From Prosopocoilus inquinatus (Eukaryota; Arthropoda; Insecta; Coleoptera; Lucanidae), in assembly GCA_036172665.1 (NCBI GenBank), contig CM069876.1, forward strand, positions 44,795,001-44,859,000: a stretch of 64,000 nucleotides of DNA. The letters are read 5' to 3'. The notes below the pieces were generated by a model. It did not search any database, was not told where the DNA came from, and saw only the letters and a list, made by a program, of their open reading frames with translations. Below, piece by piece: positions 1-11,099 of the stretch (positions are counted from its first letter, which is position 1; every line of letters begins with the position of its first letter). Made by a program: the position numbers and the translations under genes.

Positions 1-141
1 TTCTCGTCAACATGTTTCTGTTTATGCCTGCCTTCGTATCTCCTCTTGCGTTGCTCTGTTTCGGTTGTTTCAGAGCGAGTCAGAACGATGACGCAACGTT
101 TACGGAATATTTTCTCAAGGTCACTCTGGGTGAAGCATCTC
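1..141 (-). CDS. ZF-exon 1: 5' part of a C2H2 zinc-finger exon, cut by the window edge
   Basis: Only the start of this exon is in the window; it runs off the left edge. It opens at a 3' splice site (TTTTTGTTTCAG, AG at 143-142). The first exon base completes a codon (phase 2), and the frame then reads RCFTQSDLEKIFRKRC, followed by VIVLTR and a lysine/arginine-rich spacer. This matches the leader of the other exons and places the finger array just beyond position 1. No ATG serves as a start. The first 110 intron bases resemble those upstream of exons 5 and 7. Seen: acceptor and leader. Inferred: the fingers outside the window. Confidence 0.75.
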
Positions 142-452
142 CTGAAACAAAAATCATTGATAAAATTAAAAAAAAAAAAACGAAATTGTTTAATACAAGA
201 AATGAACAAAGCTCAGTATCAATACATGATCACTTTAATAACGATAAAAATTTATTTTATAATGGCTTATAATAATTACAAGTAACAAACTAAAACTGTA
301 CGAAAAAAAAAACCTTTTCTTGGAGTTAGTTAAAAATAAATAATGTAAGATTATTGTAGTGTTCACTAATCTTGGGTCGATGGGTGTTAGTAAAATGTAG
401 CTTTATTAAAATATTATATTTTTTTGACTACTAGTTCTAGAACACACTACTA
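142..452. other. intron/intergenic, AT-rich
   Basis: No gene seen. The first 110 bases are the intron side of ZF-exon 1. They include a block (about 211-250, read on the minus strand) that is also found upstream of exons 2, 4, 5, 6 and 7. Confidence 0.5.
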
Positions 453-767
453 TGTACAGTGTGGTCCATTTTTGATGGTTTTACAGGGTTTCTCAGTTAT
501 TTTTAGAAATTTAAGAAAACCGTTTCCGCGACCCAAAAAAATAGTTTTTAAATTTTCAAAATATCTTGTCAGACAACTGAGATATTGTGAAAAATAATTT
601 TTCGGAAAAATTCGTTTTCGACCGATATTTCCCGAACGAATCGAGATAGCTAACTTTTGTTTTCTCCACTGAGTTTTTCTTGATAAAGTAGCGAAAACGG
701 TTTTCTTCTATACCTATAAATAACTGAGAAACGCTGTAAAACTATCAAAAATGGACCACACTGTACA
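453..767. mobile_element. foldback MITE with TGTACAGTGTGG ends
   Basis: The left arm (453-500) and right arm (720-767) are near-perfect inverted copies beginning TGTACAGTGTGGTCC. There is no coding capacity. The structure is that of a non-autonomous foldback element; the superfamily is not identified. Confidence 0.75.
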
Positions 768-1745
768 TTGTTTTCGACCGGAGAACTTGATTTTCTGGCG
801 CTTGCTTAATAATATTTTTTTCTCTCCTATTAGTTAATAGTGAAAACAGCTGATCACATCTGTCACTGTTAAAACGAAATAAGTAAACTTTCAGGCGGGA
901 TATAATTAGAACTCTTGAGATATTTTAAATTTCGCGGGCATATGGACGTACCTGGCTAGCGAAAGCGAACAGCACTGCAGTCAAATGAACATGTGGAGGT
1001 CGAGTTATTTTTTCGTCCAGAAATTATCAATTCCAATTAGCTGCTATTCATTTGTTTTCACTATTGTCTATTTGTTTTTAAACAGTATTTTTAACTAAAT
1101 GCCATTTAACCGTTGTAAATATAAAAACGGTTAGAAAAATTATATTAAATATAAATATAGCGGGTGGAATATGAAAAGCCTTTGATGCTGTATGGTCTTT
1201 ATTTTTAAATTTTATTTTATTTTTATTTTAATAAATGATACGTCAAACAAAATTATTAAAAAAAAAGCCACAATTTGAATCGATTTAACATTTTTTTCTC
1301 TCTGAGTTCCGTTTTCGACTGGAGACAGTCAACTTTTGTTTGTTTTTTTTAAATTGCACTACTATTTTTTTTTTTACTCATTCCTATAGAAATGTTTTCC
1401 TGAATCTGAAAATCTAAACAATTATACCCAAGCACGGAAAAAGAAGAAGAGAATTTAAGGAAGTAATTTGGAAGTTTTAAAAATGAAACCATCACATTAA
1501 ACAAAGACTAAGTGGGGCTGTGCATGTCTTGTCTGTCAGTCGCGCGTTTTACGAAAATTAACTTAAAAAATTTTTCAATAAAAAAAAAAATTAAAACGGA
1601 TCACCAGAATTATGTGGATGTGATTGAAGAAGCATATTTATATAAATTATTAATTAGATCAGAAAACTGCTATAAAGAAACAAAGAATATGCACAATAAA
1701 TAAATAAATAAAACTCAGGACGAAATGTGATTATTATTAAAAAAA
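768..1745. other. AT-rich stretch without a gene
   Basis: No supported gene. Homopolymer A and T runs are common. Near 1710-1745 the sequence resembles the intergenic blocks repeated near 15540, 23270 and 35100. Confidence 0.4.
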
Positions 1746-2535
1746 TATATACAGGGAAGGGCAAAAGTATTAAACCGGCTTAATATTTCGAAAACTGTTT
1801 GACGTATCTACTTGAAATTTGGTGTGTGATTTAGAATCAATAAAACGTATATTACCAATTTGTTTCAATTGTTTATCTGCTCTTGTTTCTGAGATCCAAC
1901 GGATACTTAATTTTTTTTTAAATGACAACCTTCTGATTTCTTTCCTGTATTTAATAGTTCCCTGTATTTAATAGTTCGTTTAATTCTCTAAACGACCACA
2001 TAAAAATAACTATCAATTACATAAGAAAATTTTCGAGAAAAAAACGTTTGAATGAAAAAGTTGGGAAAAATGGTTTATTGTTTGATATTCGACAAAAATT
2101 CTAGTTTTAACAAAAAGAAACTGTAAAGCCACAAGAATATGGGATGTTTTTAAGATAGAACTAAAGAAACTTTTAATAAAAATTGCCTTAAAAACATGAA
2201 AACAAATACTAAATATCAGTGTAAACCATTTTTTCTAACTTTTTCATTCAAACATTATTTTCTCGAAAATTTTCTTATGCAATAGATAAATATTTTTATG
2301 TGGTCGTGTAAAGAATTAAACAAACTATTAAATACAGGAAAAAAATCAGCAGGTCATCATTTAAGAAAAATCAAGTAGGCATTGGATCTCAAAAACAAGA
2401 GCAGATTAAAAATTGAAACAAATTGATAAATATAGGTCCTATTGACTCTGAATCACACACCAAATTTCATATAGATACGTCAAACAGTTTTCGAAATATT
2501 AAGCCGGTTCCATACTTTTGCCCTACCCTGTATAT
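1746..2535. mobile_element. about 790-bp palindromic element with ATATACAGGG ends
   Basis: The arm starting at 1746 (ATATACAGGG, then GGGCAAAAGTAT) returns inverted at the right end (ATACTTTTGCCC, ending CCCTGTATAT at 2535). The arms are about 300 bp and the spacer is short. Short ORFs inside are by-products. This is the TACAGGG-ended foldback style that recurs throughout the window. Confidence 0.8.
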
Positions 2536-2757
2536 GTGTCAGTGTATGACATGTACTTTTTCAAACTTATTTATGCTATGTACAAAAGAAAATATACAAA
2601 TACACAGAATGATCCATTTAACAAAACTCACCTATCGTTGCAATTATATCAACCACCCTGTAGATTCAAATTTTACTTTAAAAGACGTTTCTTTCCGATT
2701 AAAACATTTCTAAGATAGGGCCAAAAATAATTTTATTCCGTAAGTAGTATCCACAAT

Positions 2758-3440
2758 GTACAGGGTGTAACAAAGATACAGCCCGCTATTTCAGGAACGC
2801 ATTGTACAGATCAAAATAAGGAAAAAAATCCATATAAACTTACATACAGGGTGTTCACGGGAACCCGCGACAATAACTAACTTTCTTAATTGAATTTTTA
2901 CGAAGTAGTTTCTATTAGAAAAGTTTCAGGACCTTTCCTGTCCAATTTAACGGCAATATCGGAAAACAAATGATCATCAAATTTTCGAGATTTTCAATTG
3001 TTTTTAACATTTTTTTAATAATACGTCTCTAAAATAAATATTGTCTTCCAAAGTCTACGACTTTCTGAATTATTTGATAATTAATTTTGGTGTTCAAGAA
3101 AAATGTTTACAACAGCTAACTTTTTTATTTTATGAGGCGAAAGTTTCGGGACCTTTTCCGCTAGAAGCATCGGAAAAACAAATTACTGTTTAGTTTTCCC
3201 GATTTTCAATTGTTTTTAATTCTTTTTTTTATTGGCTTTTTTCTTCTTCGCAACAAGATGCAGTTTAGTACGTCTCTGAAGGGTTCTTTCTTAGCTATCG
3301 ATCGATTCTCGTGAACACCCTGTACATACGTTTCTTTATTAAAAAATTTTGTTGCATTTAATTTAAGCGTTTCTTTTTTCCTTTATTTTGATATGTACGA
3401 TACGTCTTTGAAGTAACTGCTGCTTCTGAGACATTCCACT
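2758..3440. mobile_element. outer foldback element split by a nested MITE
   Basis: A left piece at 2758-2840 (including ATCAAAATAAGG) and a right piece at about 3325-3440 (CCTTTATTTTGAT) are inverted copies of each other. They are separated by the inner element at 2847-3322, so the inner copy landed later. Confidence 0.55.
2847..3322. mobile_element. nested MITE, CAGGGTGTTCACG termini, 6-bp TSD
   Basis: The left end CAGGGTGTTCACG and right end CGTGAACACCCTG are perfect inverted repeats. TACATA directly flanks both sides (2841-2846 and 3323-3328) and looks like a target-site duplication. No coding capacity is seen. Confidence 0.75.
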
Positions 3441-3539
3441 GATCAAAATGATCAAAATTATTAAAATTATGAAACTGAATATTAGCGATTTAATTTTTTT
3501 ATTTCATACGAGAGTATGTACAGAAAAAAAATGCATGTA

Positions 3540-4300
3540 AATATGTATACAGGGGTGCGCGCGAAATCGTGTCGATAGTTTGAAAATAATTCTTGGAGAC
3601 GAACATAATTAGACTTCCTGAACGCAATGCAGTGAAGTGGTTTTCCGTTAAGAAAAATAAAAACAATTGAAAATCTCGAAAAGTCACTTGTTTTTCCGAT
3701 ACTGCCATAAAATAGAGCGGAAAAGGTTCTAAAACTTCCTAATTTAAGTTACCTCGTGAGATTTAAAATAAAAAAAAGTTATCTCTCATAGACATTTTTG
3801 TTGAACGCTGAGATTTATGTACCAAATAAAAAAAAAAAAATAGTAGACTTTGCAGGATAATATTTTAGAGGCGTAATTAAACTGACATCCTGAACGCGAT
3901 GCGAAGACAGAAGCATTACGTTTCGTTAAAAAAATTTAAAAGCAGTTGAAAATCTCAAAAAACTTGTTAGTCATTCGTTCGTTCGTTCCCGATATTACCA
4001 AAGAAATTGAGGTCCTGATACTTTTCCAATATAAGTTACTTCGTAAAATTTTAAATAAAAAAGTTAGCTGTTGTTGCGGCTTAAATAATATAAATAATAT
4101 ATACGGGTTGTTAAGCCAAACTGAGATCACAGGTATTCAACGAGAGTACAGGTAACGCAAATAATTAAAGTTTGACTTTCTTTTAAGCGTTAGCAGCTTG
4201 ATTGTCTGACATCATTGAAGAATGAGTTTGCGGTAAGGGCGCTGCCGATTATTCAGGCATTACACACGAACTTTTCATTTTCATGTCTAGGCATACAATT
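3540..4300. repeat. degenerate relatives of the 2847-3322 MITE and a duplicated 3'-flank block
   Basis: Two diverged tandem pieces (about 3548-3830 and 3860-4075) match segments of the inner MITE, for example GAAAATCTC before a Cys-poor A/T stretch. From 4098 a block beginning ATACGGGTTGTTAAG follows. That block is also found near 25912, 36775 and 37508 and belongs to the duplicated 3' flank of the zinc-finger exons. Confidence 0.5.
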
Positions 4301-4302
4301 TC

Positions 4303-4554
4303 TTAAATAAAAACTTAAAACGCGCTGGTGGTTCACCTTGGAGCCTATCCAGAGGATGCTTGAAAGCCGCACTGCAATCTAACCGACATGCAGCTAGCTT
4401 TAAAATTTTTCAAATTGCCAGAAAAAAAGGGCGATTCTCGTTATTATGTGTTATTAGATGTCGTAACTTACGACACTATCGTCGCTTCAAAATGGATGTT
4501 TTCAAACTGCAAAGTTCAACAACTACAATCACATGCGTTATATCTCAAAGGCTT
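4303..4554 (-). pseudogene. decayed 3' coding tail of ZF-exon 2
   Basis: Read on past the stop of exon 2 in the same frame, this stretch still spells finger remnants (KPLRYNACDCSC; RKLRHLITHNNEN). It then gives a tail, PFFLAI-stop-KILK, that aligns with tails after exons 3, 5 and 7. The ancestral protein was therefore longer by one to two fingers plus a short tail. It probably now serves as 3' UTR. Confidence 0.65.
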
Positions 4555-5182
4555 TTAATTACTGTGGATAATTAAATGTTGACGTAAAGTTGCAGGCGAC
4601 CTACACTTGTAGTCGCACTTGCTACACTTAAACGGGTTTTCATCGGTGTGCTTCAAAATGTGGGTTTTCAAACTGTAGGAGCTTCTACAACTATAATCAC
4701 ATAAGTTGCATCTTAAAGGCTTTTCATTATTGTGGATCAATAAGTGTTTACGTAAACTTGACCGCTGTGTAAAATTGTAATCGCACTTGCTGCACTTAAA
4801 CGGTTTCTCGCCGGTGTGAGTCAAAATGTGCATTTGCAAAGTATGTAAAGTTCTGCATCTATAATCACATGTGTTACATCTGAAAGGCTTTTCATTACTG
4901 TGGATCATTAAGTGTCGACGCAAATTTGTTCGCAGTGTAGACTTGTAATCGCACTCGTTACACTTAAACGGTTTTTCACCGGTGTGTATCTTTAAGTGGC
5001 TCTTCAAAGTTCCCAGGTATGCGCAGCTATAACCGCATATTTTACATTTGACAGGTTTCTGTTTATGTCTGTCTTCGTATCTCCTCTTGCGTTGCTTTTT
5101 TTCGATTGATTCATCGCGAGTCAAAACGATGACGCAACGTTTCCGAAAAACATTCTCCAGGTCATTCTGGGTAAAGCGTCTC
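4555..5182 (-). CDS. ZF-exon 2: six C2H2 fingers, terminal exon
   Basis: Predicted nuclear DNA-binding protein segment. The frame opens at an acceptor (GTTTCAG, AG at 5184-5183; phase 2) and encodes the leader RRFTQNDLENVFRKRCVIVL, a basic spacer (about residues 22-42) and six C2H2 fingers of 28 residues with mostly TGEKP-type linkers. The first finger is CKIC...H-x3-H. The stop is TAA at 4557-4555. It sits exactly where GAA of an NEKP linker would be, so one G-to-T change explains the truncation. No ATG initiator was found; translation must begin in an upstream exon. Finger 5 shares 59 identical bases with the finger at 38241-38299. Family assignment is firm; gene boundaries upstream are unknown. 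Confidence 0.85.
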
Positions 5183-5795
5183 CTGAAACAAAAGATGAAA
5201 TTGTAAGAAATACAAAACTAAACAATGTTTAAGAAAAAATGACGTTCGGTGTCAGAAACATGTTTTTTTTTTTATATATGCGTGACATGCTGGTTGTTCC
5301 CCTGTTAGTTGAAGAGAGTTAGAGGACTCTGCTTAACTTAAAACCATGCGAGCAACATTAGCAGCTCGTTAGGAAGTCTTAAGTACCATCATCAGTTACG
5401 CTTAAGTGGACTTCTCGAACTTGCCTCATCTTGTTATAACTGCCACAGCCAGATTCGAACAGACACCTGCTCTGAGCAATCAATAAGATGGAGGTTCGAG
5501 TTACATTTACGATGATAATGCAGGTAAGCGACCTTGAACTGCGCATCGCGTGGTATTCTCGTCTTGGCCTTGTTTACTGTTAGGAACGCTTTATGAAAAT
5601 AACGCTTTATATAACCGCAGTTGCACTTCGTAGTATGTTTTCGATGATGATTATTTTTCTAACAAGTCCTGATTTATCTTCATAATGCTAAGTAAAGTCT
5701 TTGCGTTGTCTTTGTGATTACTGAGTTCATGTTTTGTTTCGCGATCGCGTCAGATTTGATTCCGAACACTACAGGGACCACCTTTTACAATTCAT
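5183..5795. other. intron/intergenic with a possible tRNA-derived SINE fragment
   Basis: The first 85 bases are the conserved intron side of exon 2. Around 5395-5560, read on the minus strand, a segment has a tRNA B-box-like string (GTTCGAATC) followed by CTGGCTGTGGCAG, as in insect tRNA-derived SINEs. A second copy was not found, so this is tentative. No gene is visible. Confidence 0.3.
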
Positions 5796-6235
5796 GTTAC
5801 AGTTCTCATGTGCTGGACCTCTGTATTTCCCATTTACATGATAATGATCGCTGAGACTGAACGGCTGCTCGCAGATGTAACAGTGAGTATCCTTTTGGAA
5901 TAATTAACGTTACAGTTCCCATGTGCTGGACCTCTGTATTTCCCCTTTACATGATAATGATCGCTGGGACTGAACGGCTGCTCGCAGATCTAACAGTGAG
6001 TATCCTTTTCGAATAAATAACGTTACAGTTCCCATGTGCTGGACCTCTATATTTTCCCTTTACATGATAATGATCGCTAGGACTGAACGGCTGCTCGCAG
6101 ATCTAACAGTGAGTATCCTTTTCGAATAATTAACGTTACAGTTACCATGTGCTGGACCTCTGCATTTTCCATTTACGTGATAGTGATCACCTACTTTCTT
6201 ATCGCCAAGTCTAAACAGCTGCTCGTAGTTTTATG
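5796..6235 (-). repeat. 113-bp tandem repeat carrying a decayed zinc-binding motif
   Basis: Four units start at 5796, 5909, 6022 and 6135 (period 113 bp). On the minus strand each unit spells a relic with CYICEQPF, DHYHVNGKYRGPAH and CNVNY. The pattern C-x2-C...H-x-H...GKYRGPAH-x2-C matches a zinc motif I recall from Polinton/Maverick-related proteins. The middle units have TAG in place of the Tyr codon before ICEQ, and 113 is not a multiple of three, so this is not an active gene. The family attribution is from memory; the repeat structure is directly visible. Confidence 0.65.
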
Positions 6236-6594
6236 TTACAGACCTCTAAAATCTAAAACAAAAATATATCTCATAACTCTTTTTGTATCTTCAGTTGTTA
6301 TTGAGATATTACCCAAGAACACATTGTTACTAAACAAACTAACTAAACTAGTAATAATTTATGTTTAATAAAAAAAATTAAATATATAAAATTCGGGTAA
6401 AGGGGAGGTTCATTAATTTTTTAAAAATTCTGTGATAACGTATGAATTTTTCAAATTTATTTATGTTAAATACTTAACCATACATACAATACATAAAAGT
6501 TTAAGGGAAAAGACTCAAATTAAGGTGGAATTAACAAATAATTGTTAATAAATAATGATATGACGCACATAATTTTACAAATTACAGCTTAAGG
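6236..6594. repeat. duplicated intergenic block
   Basis: AT-rich sequence without a gene. The segments around 6240-6340 and 6430-6550 align by eye with 15380-15690, 23150-23400, 26230-26340 and 34440-35240. They are remnants of larger units duplicated together with the zinc-finger exons. Confidence 0.5.
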
Positions 6595-6833
6595 ATCGCC
6601 AGTGTTTGACCTTGGGGCGGAAACAGCTATCCAGAGGGTATTGTTTAAGAGCTCCACTGCAATTCAGTTGACTTTCAGTAAGCTTCAAAATTTGTCAAGA
6701 AATTAAAAAAAAAATTTAGTTTCTCATTGTTGTGTTTCATTGTCTACGAAAATTGGTTAGTTTTACGACACTTATCACTGACTTTTTATCATTGTGTATA
6801 GTTAAGACCCGAAGTAAACTGTTTGCTCTGTAA
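6595..6833 (-). pseudogene. decayed 3' tail after ZF-exon 3
   Basis: Downstream of the exon 3 stop the minus strand keeps alignable remnants of the ancestral end. A GTAGACAATGAAACACAAC stretch corresponds to an RRHLMTHN finger end. The block near 6625-6700 (CTATCCAGAGGGT on the plus strand) is shared with the flanks of exons 2, 5 and 7. Confidence 0.55.
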
Positions 6834-7647
6834 TCATTTTTCATTATCGTGGATCCTTAAGTGTTTACGTAAATTTCCACGATATGCAGATTTGTAACTG
6901 CACTTGCTACACTGAAACGGTTTTTCGCCGGTGTGAGTCAATGAGTGCACTTTCAAATTGTATAATCTTACACATCGATACTTACATGTGTTACATTTGA
7001 AAGACTTTACATTGTCGTGAATCTTTAAGTGCTCACGTAAATTATCACGCCGTGTAGAACTGAAGTCGCACTTGCTACATTTAAACGGCCTTTCGCCGGT
7101 GTGTTTCAAAATATGCGTTTTTAAGCTATATGAAGTTCTACAACTATAATCACATGTGTTACATGTAAAAGGTTTTTCATTGTTGTGGATCATTAAGTGT
7201 CTACGTAAATGTGAACGCTCTGAAGTCTTGTAATCGCACTTGCTACACTCAAACGGTTTTTCGCCGGCGTGCACTACTAAAACATGTCTTTTTAGATCAT
7301 GTGAGGTTTTGAATTTCACTTCACATATCTTACATCTGAAAAGCCTATCATTACTACGTATCGGGATATGTTTACGTAAATATTCAGGGGTGTGCATCAT
7401 AAGCTGATTGTTCAAAATTCCTGAGCTTCCATATTTAAAATCGCGTACGTTACGTTCGAAAGGTTTCTCGTCGGTATGTTTCTTTTTATGCCTGCGTAAT
7501 GTTGAACGTGCGGAACACTCGTAGTCGCAAGTGTCGCATTGGTATTTCCTCTTGCGTTGCTTTTTTTCGATTGATTCATTGCGAGTCAAAACGATGACGC
7601 AACGTTTCCGAAAAATATTCTCCAGGTCATTCTGGGTAAGGCGTCTC
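6834..7647 (-). CDS. ZF-exon 3: seven intact and about two degenerate C2H2 fingers
   Basis: The exon opens at the acceptor (AG 7649-7648, phase 2) and reads RRLTQNDLENIFRKRCVIVL, then a basic spacer and the finger YQCDTCDYEC. The next unit has lost its cysteines (FERNVRDF, with NNQLMMH for the histidine end). A shortened remnant follows (PEYLRKHIPIR), so the array is interrupted by dead modules. Six regular fingers then run to the end. The stop TGA (6836-6834) matches the shared stop after exons 5, 6 and 7, reached here through a further deletion of the PFKCS codons. Predicted nuclear DNA-binding protein; the two dead fingers would split the array into one plus six. Confidence 0.8.
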
Positions 7648-8420
7648 CTGAAACAGAAATTGTTAAAATTGAAAAGGAGAAAACACGAGAAACATGCAAA
7701 AACAAAATAAAATACAGTGTGTTCTAACTCTTTTGAGCTAGGGAAAATTAATTTCTGAGCTATAGAAAATTAATATGAGATACTTAGGGCCTGTATTAGA
7801 AAGTCTACTTTCGCTGAACAATATTAAAAGTACAGCCTTAACCAAAGGTAGACTCCAACCTTCGGTTAGCTGGACTTTATCATACCAGCCCCAAGGAGAT
7901 TATGAAGAATTACGTCACAATTATTTAAATGCTTGAAGAAAATATTTTCGGAAAAAGTGTTTTACTTTTAAAAACGCTTATTTTCTTGAATTTCGCTGGG
8001 TTACCCAGGATTCAAAACCCTAAACGCCTTTTTTTTACTCTTTTTTTAAGTGGCCATGTTGCTCTTCCGCTTAGCGTTTGGCAACACTAAATAATTAAAT
8101 GATAAGATTTAAATTAATTTAATTAGGTCAAGTTACATAATTGAGGTTAAGTTACATTTGTCACAAGTACATTAGATACTTAATTAAACTGAACATAAAA
8201 AAAAAAAACGTCTTACCAACTAAAACTTATTCAAAAAACAAGAGTTAGGTTACACAAAAATTAATATGGGGACATCGATCTGAAACTAAATCTGAATAAA
8301 ACGTTGTTTAAAAAAGTAAAGTAAACTGTCCCTGGTCCTTTTCCATCTCACGCAACGTAAATCAGAAGAAGATTTAAGACCGTTTCCTTTCGATATTCTT
8401 GTGTTTCAGTAAAAGTACTG
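7648..8420. other. intron/intergenic, no gene seen
   Basis: AT-rich sequence with no supported gene. The first 60-70 bases are the intron side of exon 3. Confidence 0.4.
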
Positions 8421-8490
8421 CGCTGATTGAGGTTTCTCGCCGGTGTGTATCACCGTGTCTCACATGTAATGTTTAGAATTCCATCGCACA
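8421..8490 (-). pseudogene. zinc-finger relic
   Basis: The minus strand keeps a linker, VIHTGEKPQSAQ, then stops. Flanking bases match finger sequence only weakly. It is an isolated remnant of a lost exon or of an array end. Confidence 0.55.
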
Positions 8491-8577
8491 TGTTATACTT
8501 CAACACTTCAACTGTTTTTCTTTCATGTTACAGACATTATTTGCAATTACAATAGCAAAAGAAAAAAAAACGATTCA

Positions 8578-8665
8578 TACGGGGCGTCCCAGCGCCTCGG
8601 GGAAGTACAAAAATGGCGAAATGCGATTTTCGTACTTAGTCTGAGCGGTGGGACGCCTTGTATAA
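8578..8665. repeat. 88-bp foldback element
   Basis: TACGGGGCGTCCCAGCGC at the left returns inverted as GCGGTGGGACGCCTTGTA at the right, and an inner pair (GAAGTAC...GTACTT) extends the hairpin. No coding capacity. Confidence 0.6.
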
Positions 8666-8689
8666 GATAAAACAAAAGATGATAGAGAA

Positions 8690-9300
8690 AATGAAAATGT
8701 TAAAAAAATACAATTAAAAAATAAAACCAAATCATGCATAAAAGAGAAAACAAAAGAGCCATCGATCCAAGAGATTAGAATGTAAAATAAACTCAAATCT
8801 AGCGAATAAAACGAAAAGAAAAGACGATCGATTAATCAATTCAATAAATGAAATAAAATCGCATAAAAGAGAAAACGAAAATGGCGATCGAACGAAGGAA
8901 TTAAAATGTAGAATTAATTCAAATCGAGTAAATAACAAAAAAAAACGAACAAAAACAAAAGACGATCAAGTGATAACCAACAAATAAAATCGAATCACAT
9001 AAAAGAACAAAACAATAATGGCGATCGATCGAAAGGGATTAAAATATAAAATAAACTCACATCAAATACATTAAAATAAGAACAAAAACAAAAACCATCG
9101 ATCGATCGAAAGGATTATTAAAAAGTAAAATAAACTGAAATCGAGTAACTTAAGCGAAAAACAAAAACAAAACACGATCAAATTGATAATTAAAACAAAA
9201 AAAACGGGTCGAATTAAAGATAATCTGATAGTTAAAAAATAAAACTAAATTAAATGAAGAAATCGAATAAAAGAAAAAAAAAACAAAGGTCGATCAATTA
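8690..9300. repeat. A-rich tandem array with CGATCGA motifs
   Basis: Loose repeats of about 90-120 bp, each with ATAAACTCAAATC followed by CGAT(C)GA-type strings and A-rich filler. Long minus-strand ORFs here come from base composition. A related array lies in the opposite orientation at 53040-53900. Confidence 0.55.
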
Positions 9301-9302
9301 AT

Positions 9303-9546
9303 TACACAGCGCGCAAACTAAGTGGCGGATAAATTCGATATTTTCAAGACGATTAATTTAAAAACGGAATAAACGCTCGGACTCGTTAATTTTGTTTAAT
9401 TGGAAGGGTGTCATTAAAAAAAATATAAAATTAACACCCGCCCAGCTTTCTGCAAACACCCTGTAGTATTGAAAATAGTTTCTGTTTGAGTCTTTTGAAA
9501 AAAATTGATCGTCTTAAAAATATCGCATGCTTAGTTTCCACGCTGT
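9303..9546. mobile_element. MITE with ACAGCG...CGCTGT ends
   Basis: The left end (ACAGCGCGCAAACTAAGT) and the right end (CTTAGTTTCCACGCTGT) are imperfect inverted repeats about 240 bp apart. The region includes further inverted stretches around GAC-GAT-CAATTT. No ORF. Confidence 0.5.
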
Positions 9547-9676
9547 ATTAAAAATTGAATCAAATAAAGTCAAATAAGGATTTAGAAAAGAAAAACGAAA
9601 GGCGATCGGTGATAATAATAAGACGAAATTACATACTCTATAATGGAGAGAGGTTGCCAGGTCTGGAAGGTCTGGA

Positions 9677-10145
9677 TTTACTTTCAGGTCTTTTTAACGA
9701 TGCGCTAATGCATAGTTATTCATTAAAGTGAGCGCTAACTTCAAGTTCGCCGCTCCGGAAATATTAGCAGTCTTGTAAAATGTTCCTTTTTCCGACCCGA
9801 AGAAGAACTATTTACTTCCCGGTCTTTTAATACTGCGCTAGTGCGCAATTATTCATTAAAGTGACCGCTAACTTCGAGTTCGCCGCTCCGGAAAAATTAA
9901 CAATCTTGTAAAGAGGTTTTTTTTTCCGACCCTAAGAAGAACTATTTACTTTTCGGTCTTTTTAACATTGCGGTAATGCACAATTATTCATTAAAGTGAG
10001 TGATAGCTTCAAGTTTGCCACTCAGGAAATATTAGCAATCTTGTAAAGAGTTTTCTTTTCCGACCCTAAGAAGAACTATTTACTTCCCGGTCTTTTTAAT
10101 ACTGCGGTAGTGCGCAATTATTCATTAAAGTGACCGCAACTTAGT
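9677..10145. repeat. 134-bp tandem repeat, about 3.5 units
   Basis: Units begin with TTTACTT at 9677, 9811, 9944 and 10079. Each carries GCGCTA(A/G)TGC, ATTCATTAAAGTGA and a GTTCGCCGCTCCGGAAA-type box. Non-coding. Confidence 0.75.
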
Positions 10146-10950
10146 CACAACGAATTAAGAGTACAAAATATAAATATATAACATAATGCTTTTTTTTTTG
10201 TTAATTTTTCTAAAATATATCTTAAATAGTCAATTGAATTAGTAATAGTAACGTTAATAATAATATAACAAAAATAACAATAATTTCCAATGTAACCCTT
10301 AAATTACAAAATGAAATTAATTAATTTGCTTTCATCGCTAAGCCAGTGGCTTGTCAGCGACATAAGCGGTTAATAACCCCAAGGTAATAATAACAATAAA
10401 AATAAAAATACAAATATAAAATAATAATAAGACAAAATACAATCGGTTTACAACTAAAAAAAAAAAAAAAAATTAAATAAAATCAAATTTAATCAGTATA
10501 TTTACGCACGCTGTTTTAAAAATACTAATGCAATTTAAAAGGGGGTCTACCAATATTAACCAACCTATCAGGTTATCGAATTATAAAATCGAGAGTTTAA
10601 AAACTGAAACTAATTATAAACTGCATTAATCTTACTTAAACATATTTGAGATTATTTGCGAGCAAACTTAAATTCTAAGAAGAGGCAAGACCATAAAATC
10701 TAGTCCTCATACAACAGATGTTATTCTAGAAATAAGAGCTGGTCGAAAATCGTGTTGTTTCTTTAAAAGTAAGATTTGTTAAGGGAGTATCAAGGACAAC
10801 TATTTGTTCATATGTGTTGTGTTTGCTTGTACGGTTTTTATTTTTCTTTTTGACTGAATAAAGTTTCTAACACGTACGGATCCGCAAATATTTATATACG
10901 ACATTCGATAATCTTCATTCCGGCAACTATCGTGGCTTAAAATATTGAAA
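10146..10950. other. AT-rich stretch, no gene seen
   Basis: Simple-sequence A/T tracts (around 10180-10500) and no supported ORF or repeat boundary. Confidence 0.4.
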
Positions 10951-10959
10951 AATTCATGT

Positions 10960-11043
10960 ATGGCAGATGGCGCGAGGCCCCTGAAAGCGCGAGGCCCCGG
11001 GCGGTTGCACGGTTCGCCCGCCCCTAACGCCGCCACTGGTATC
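10960..11043 (-). mobile_element. hAT-like terminal fragment
   Basis: Read on the minus strand from 11043, the sequence begins CAGTGGCGGCGTTAGG. GC-rich boxes follow (GGGCGGGCGAACC; GGGGCCTCGCGC), as at the termini of several animal hAT elements. The other end was not located. Confidence 0.45.
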
Positions 11044-11099
11044 ACAAATATAACATTTATTTGGTTCATCGCTATTATATAATTTTCTGTGTTTGTGTA

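Noticed and set aside
5395..5560. A functional tRNA gene
   Set aside because: Only a B-box-like string is present; no cloverleaf stems or A box at the right distance could be drawn.
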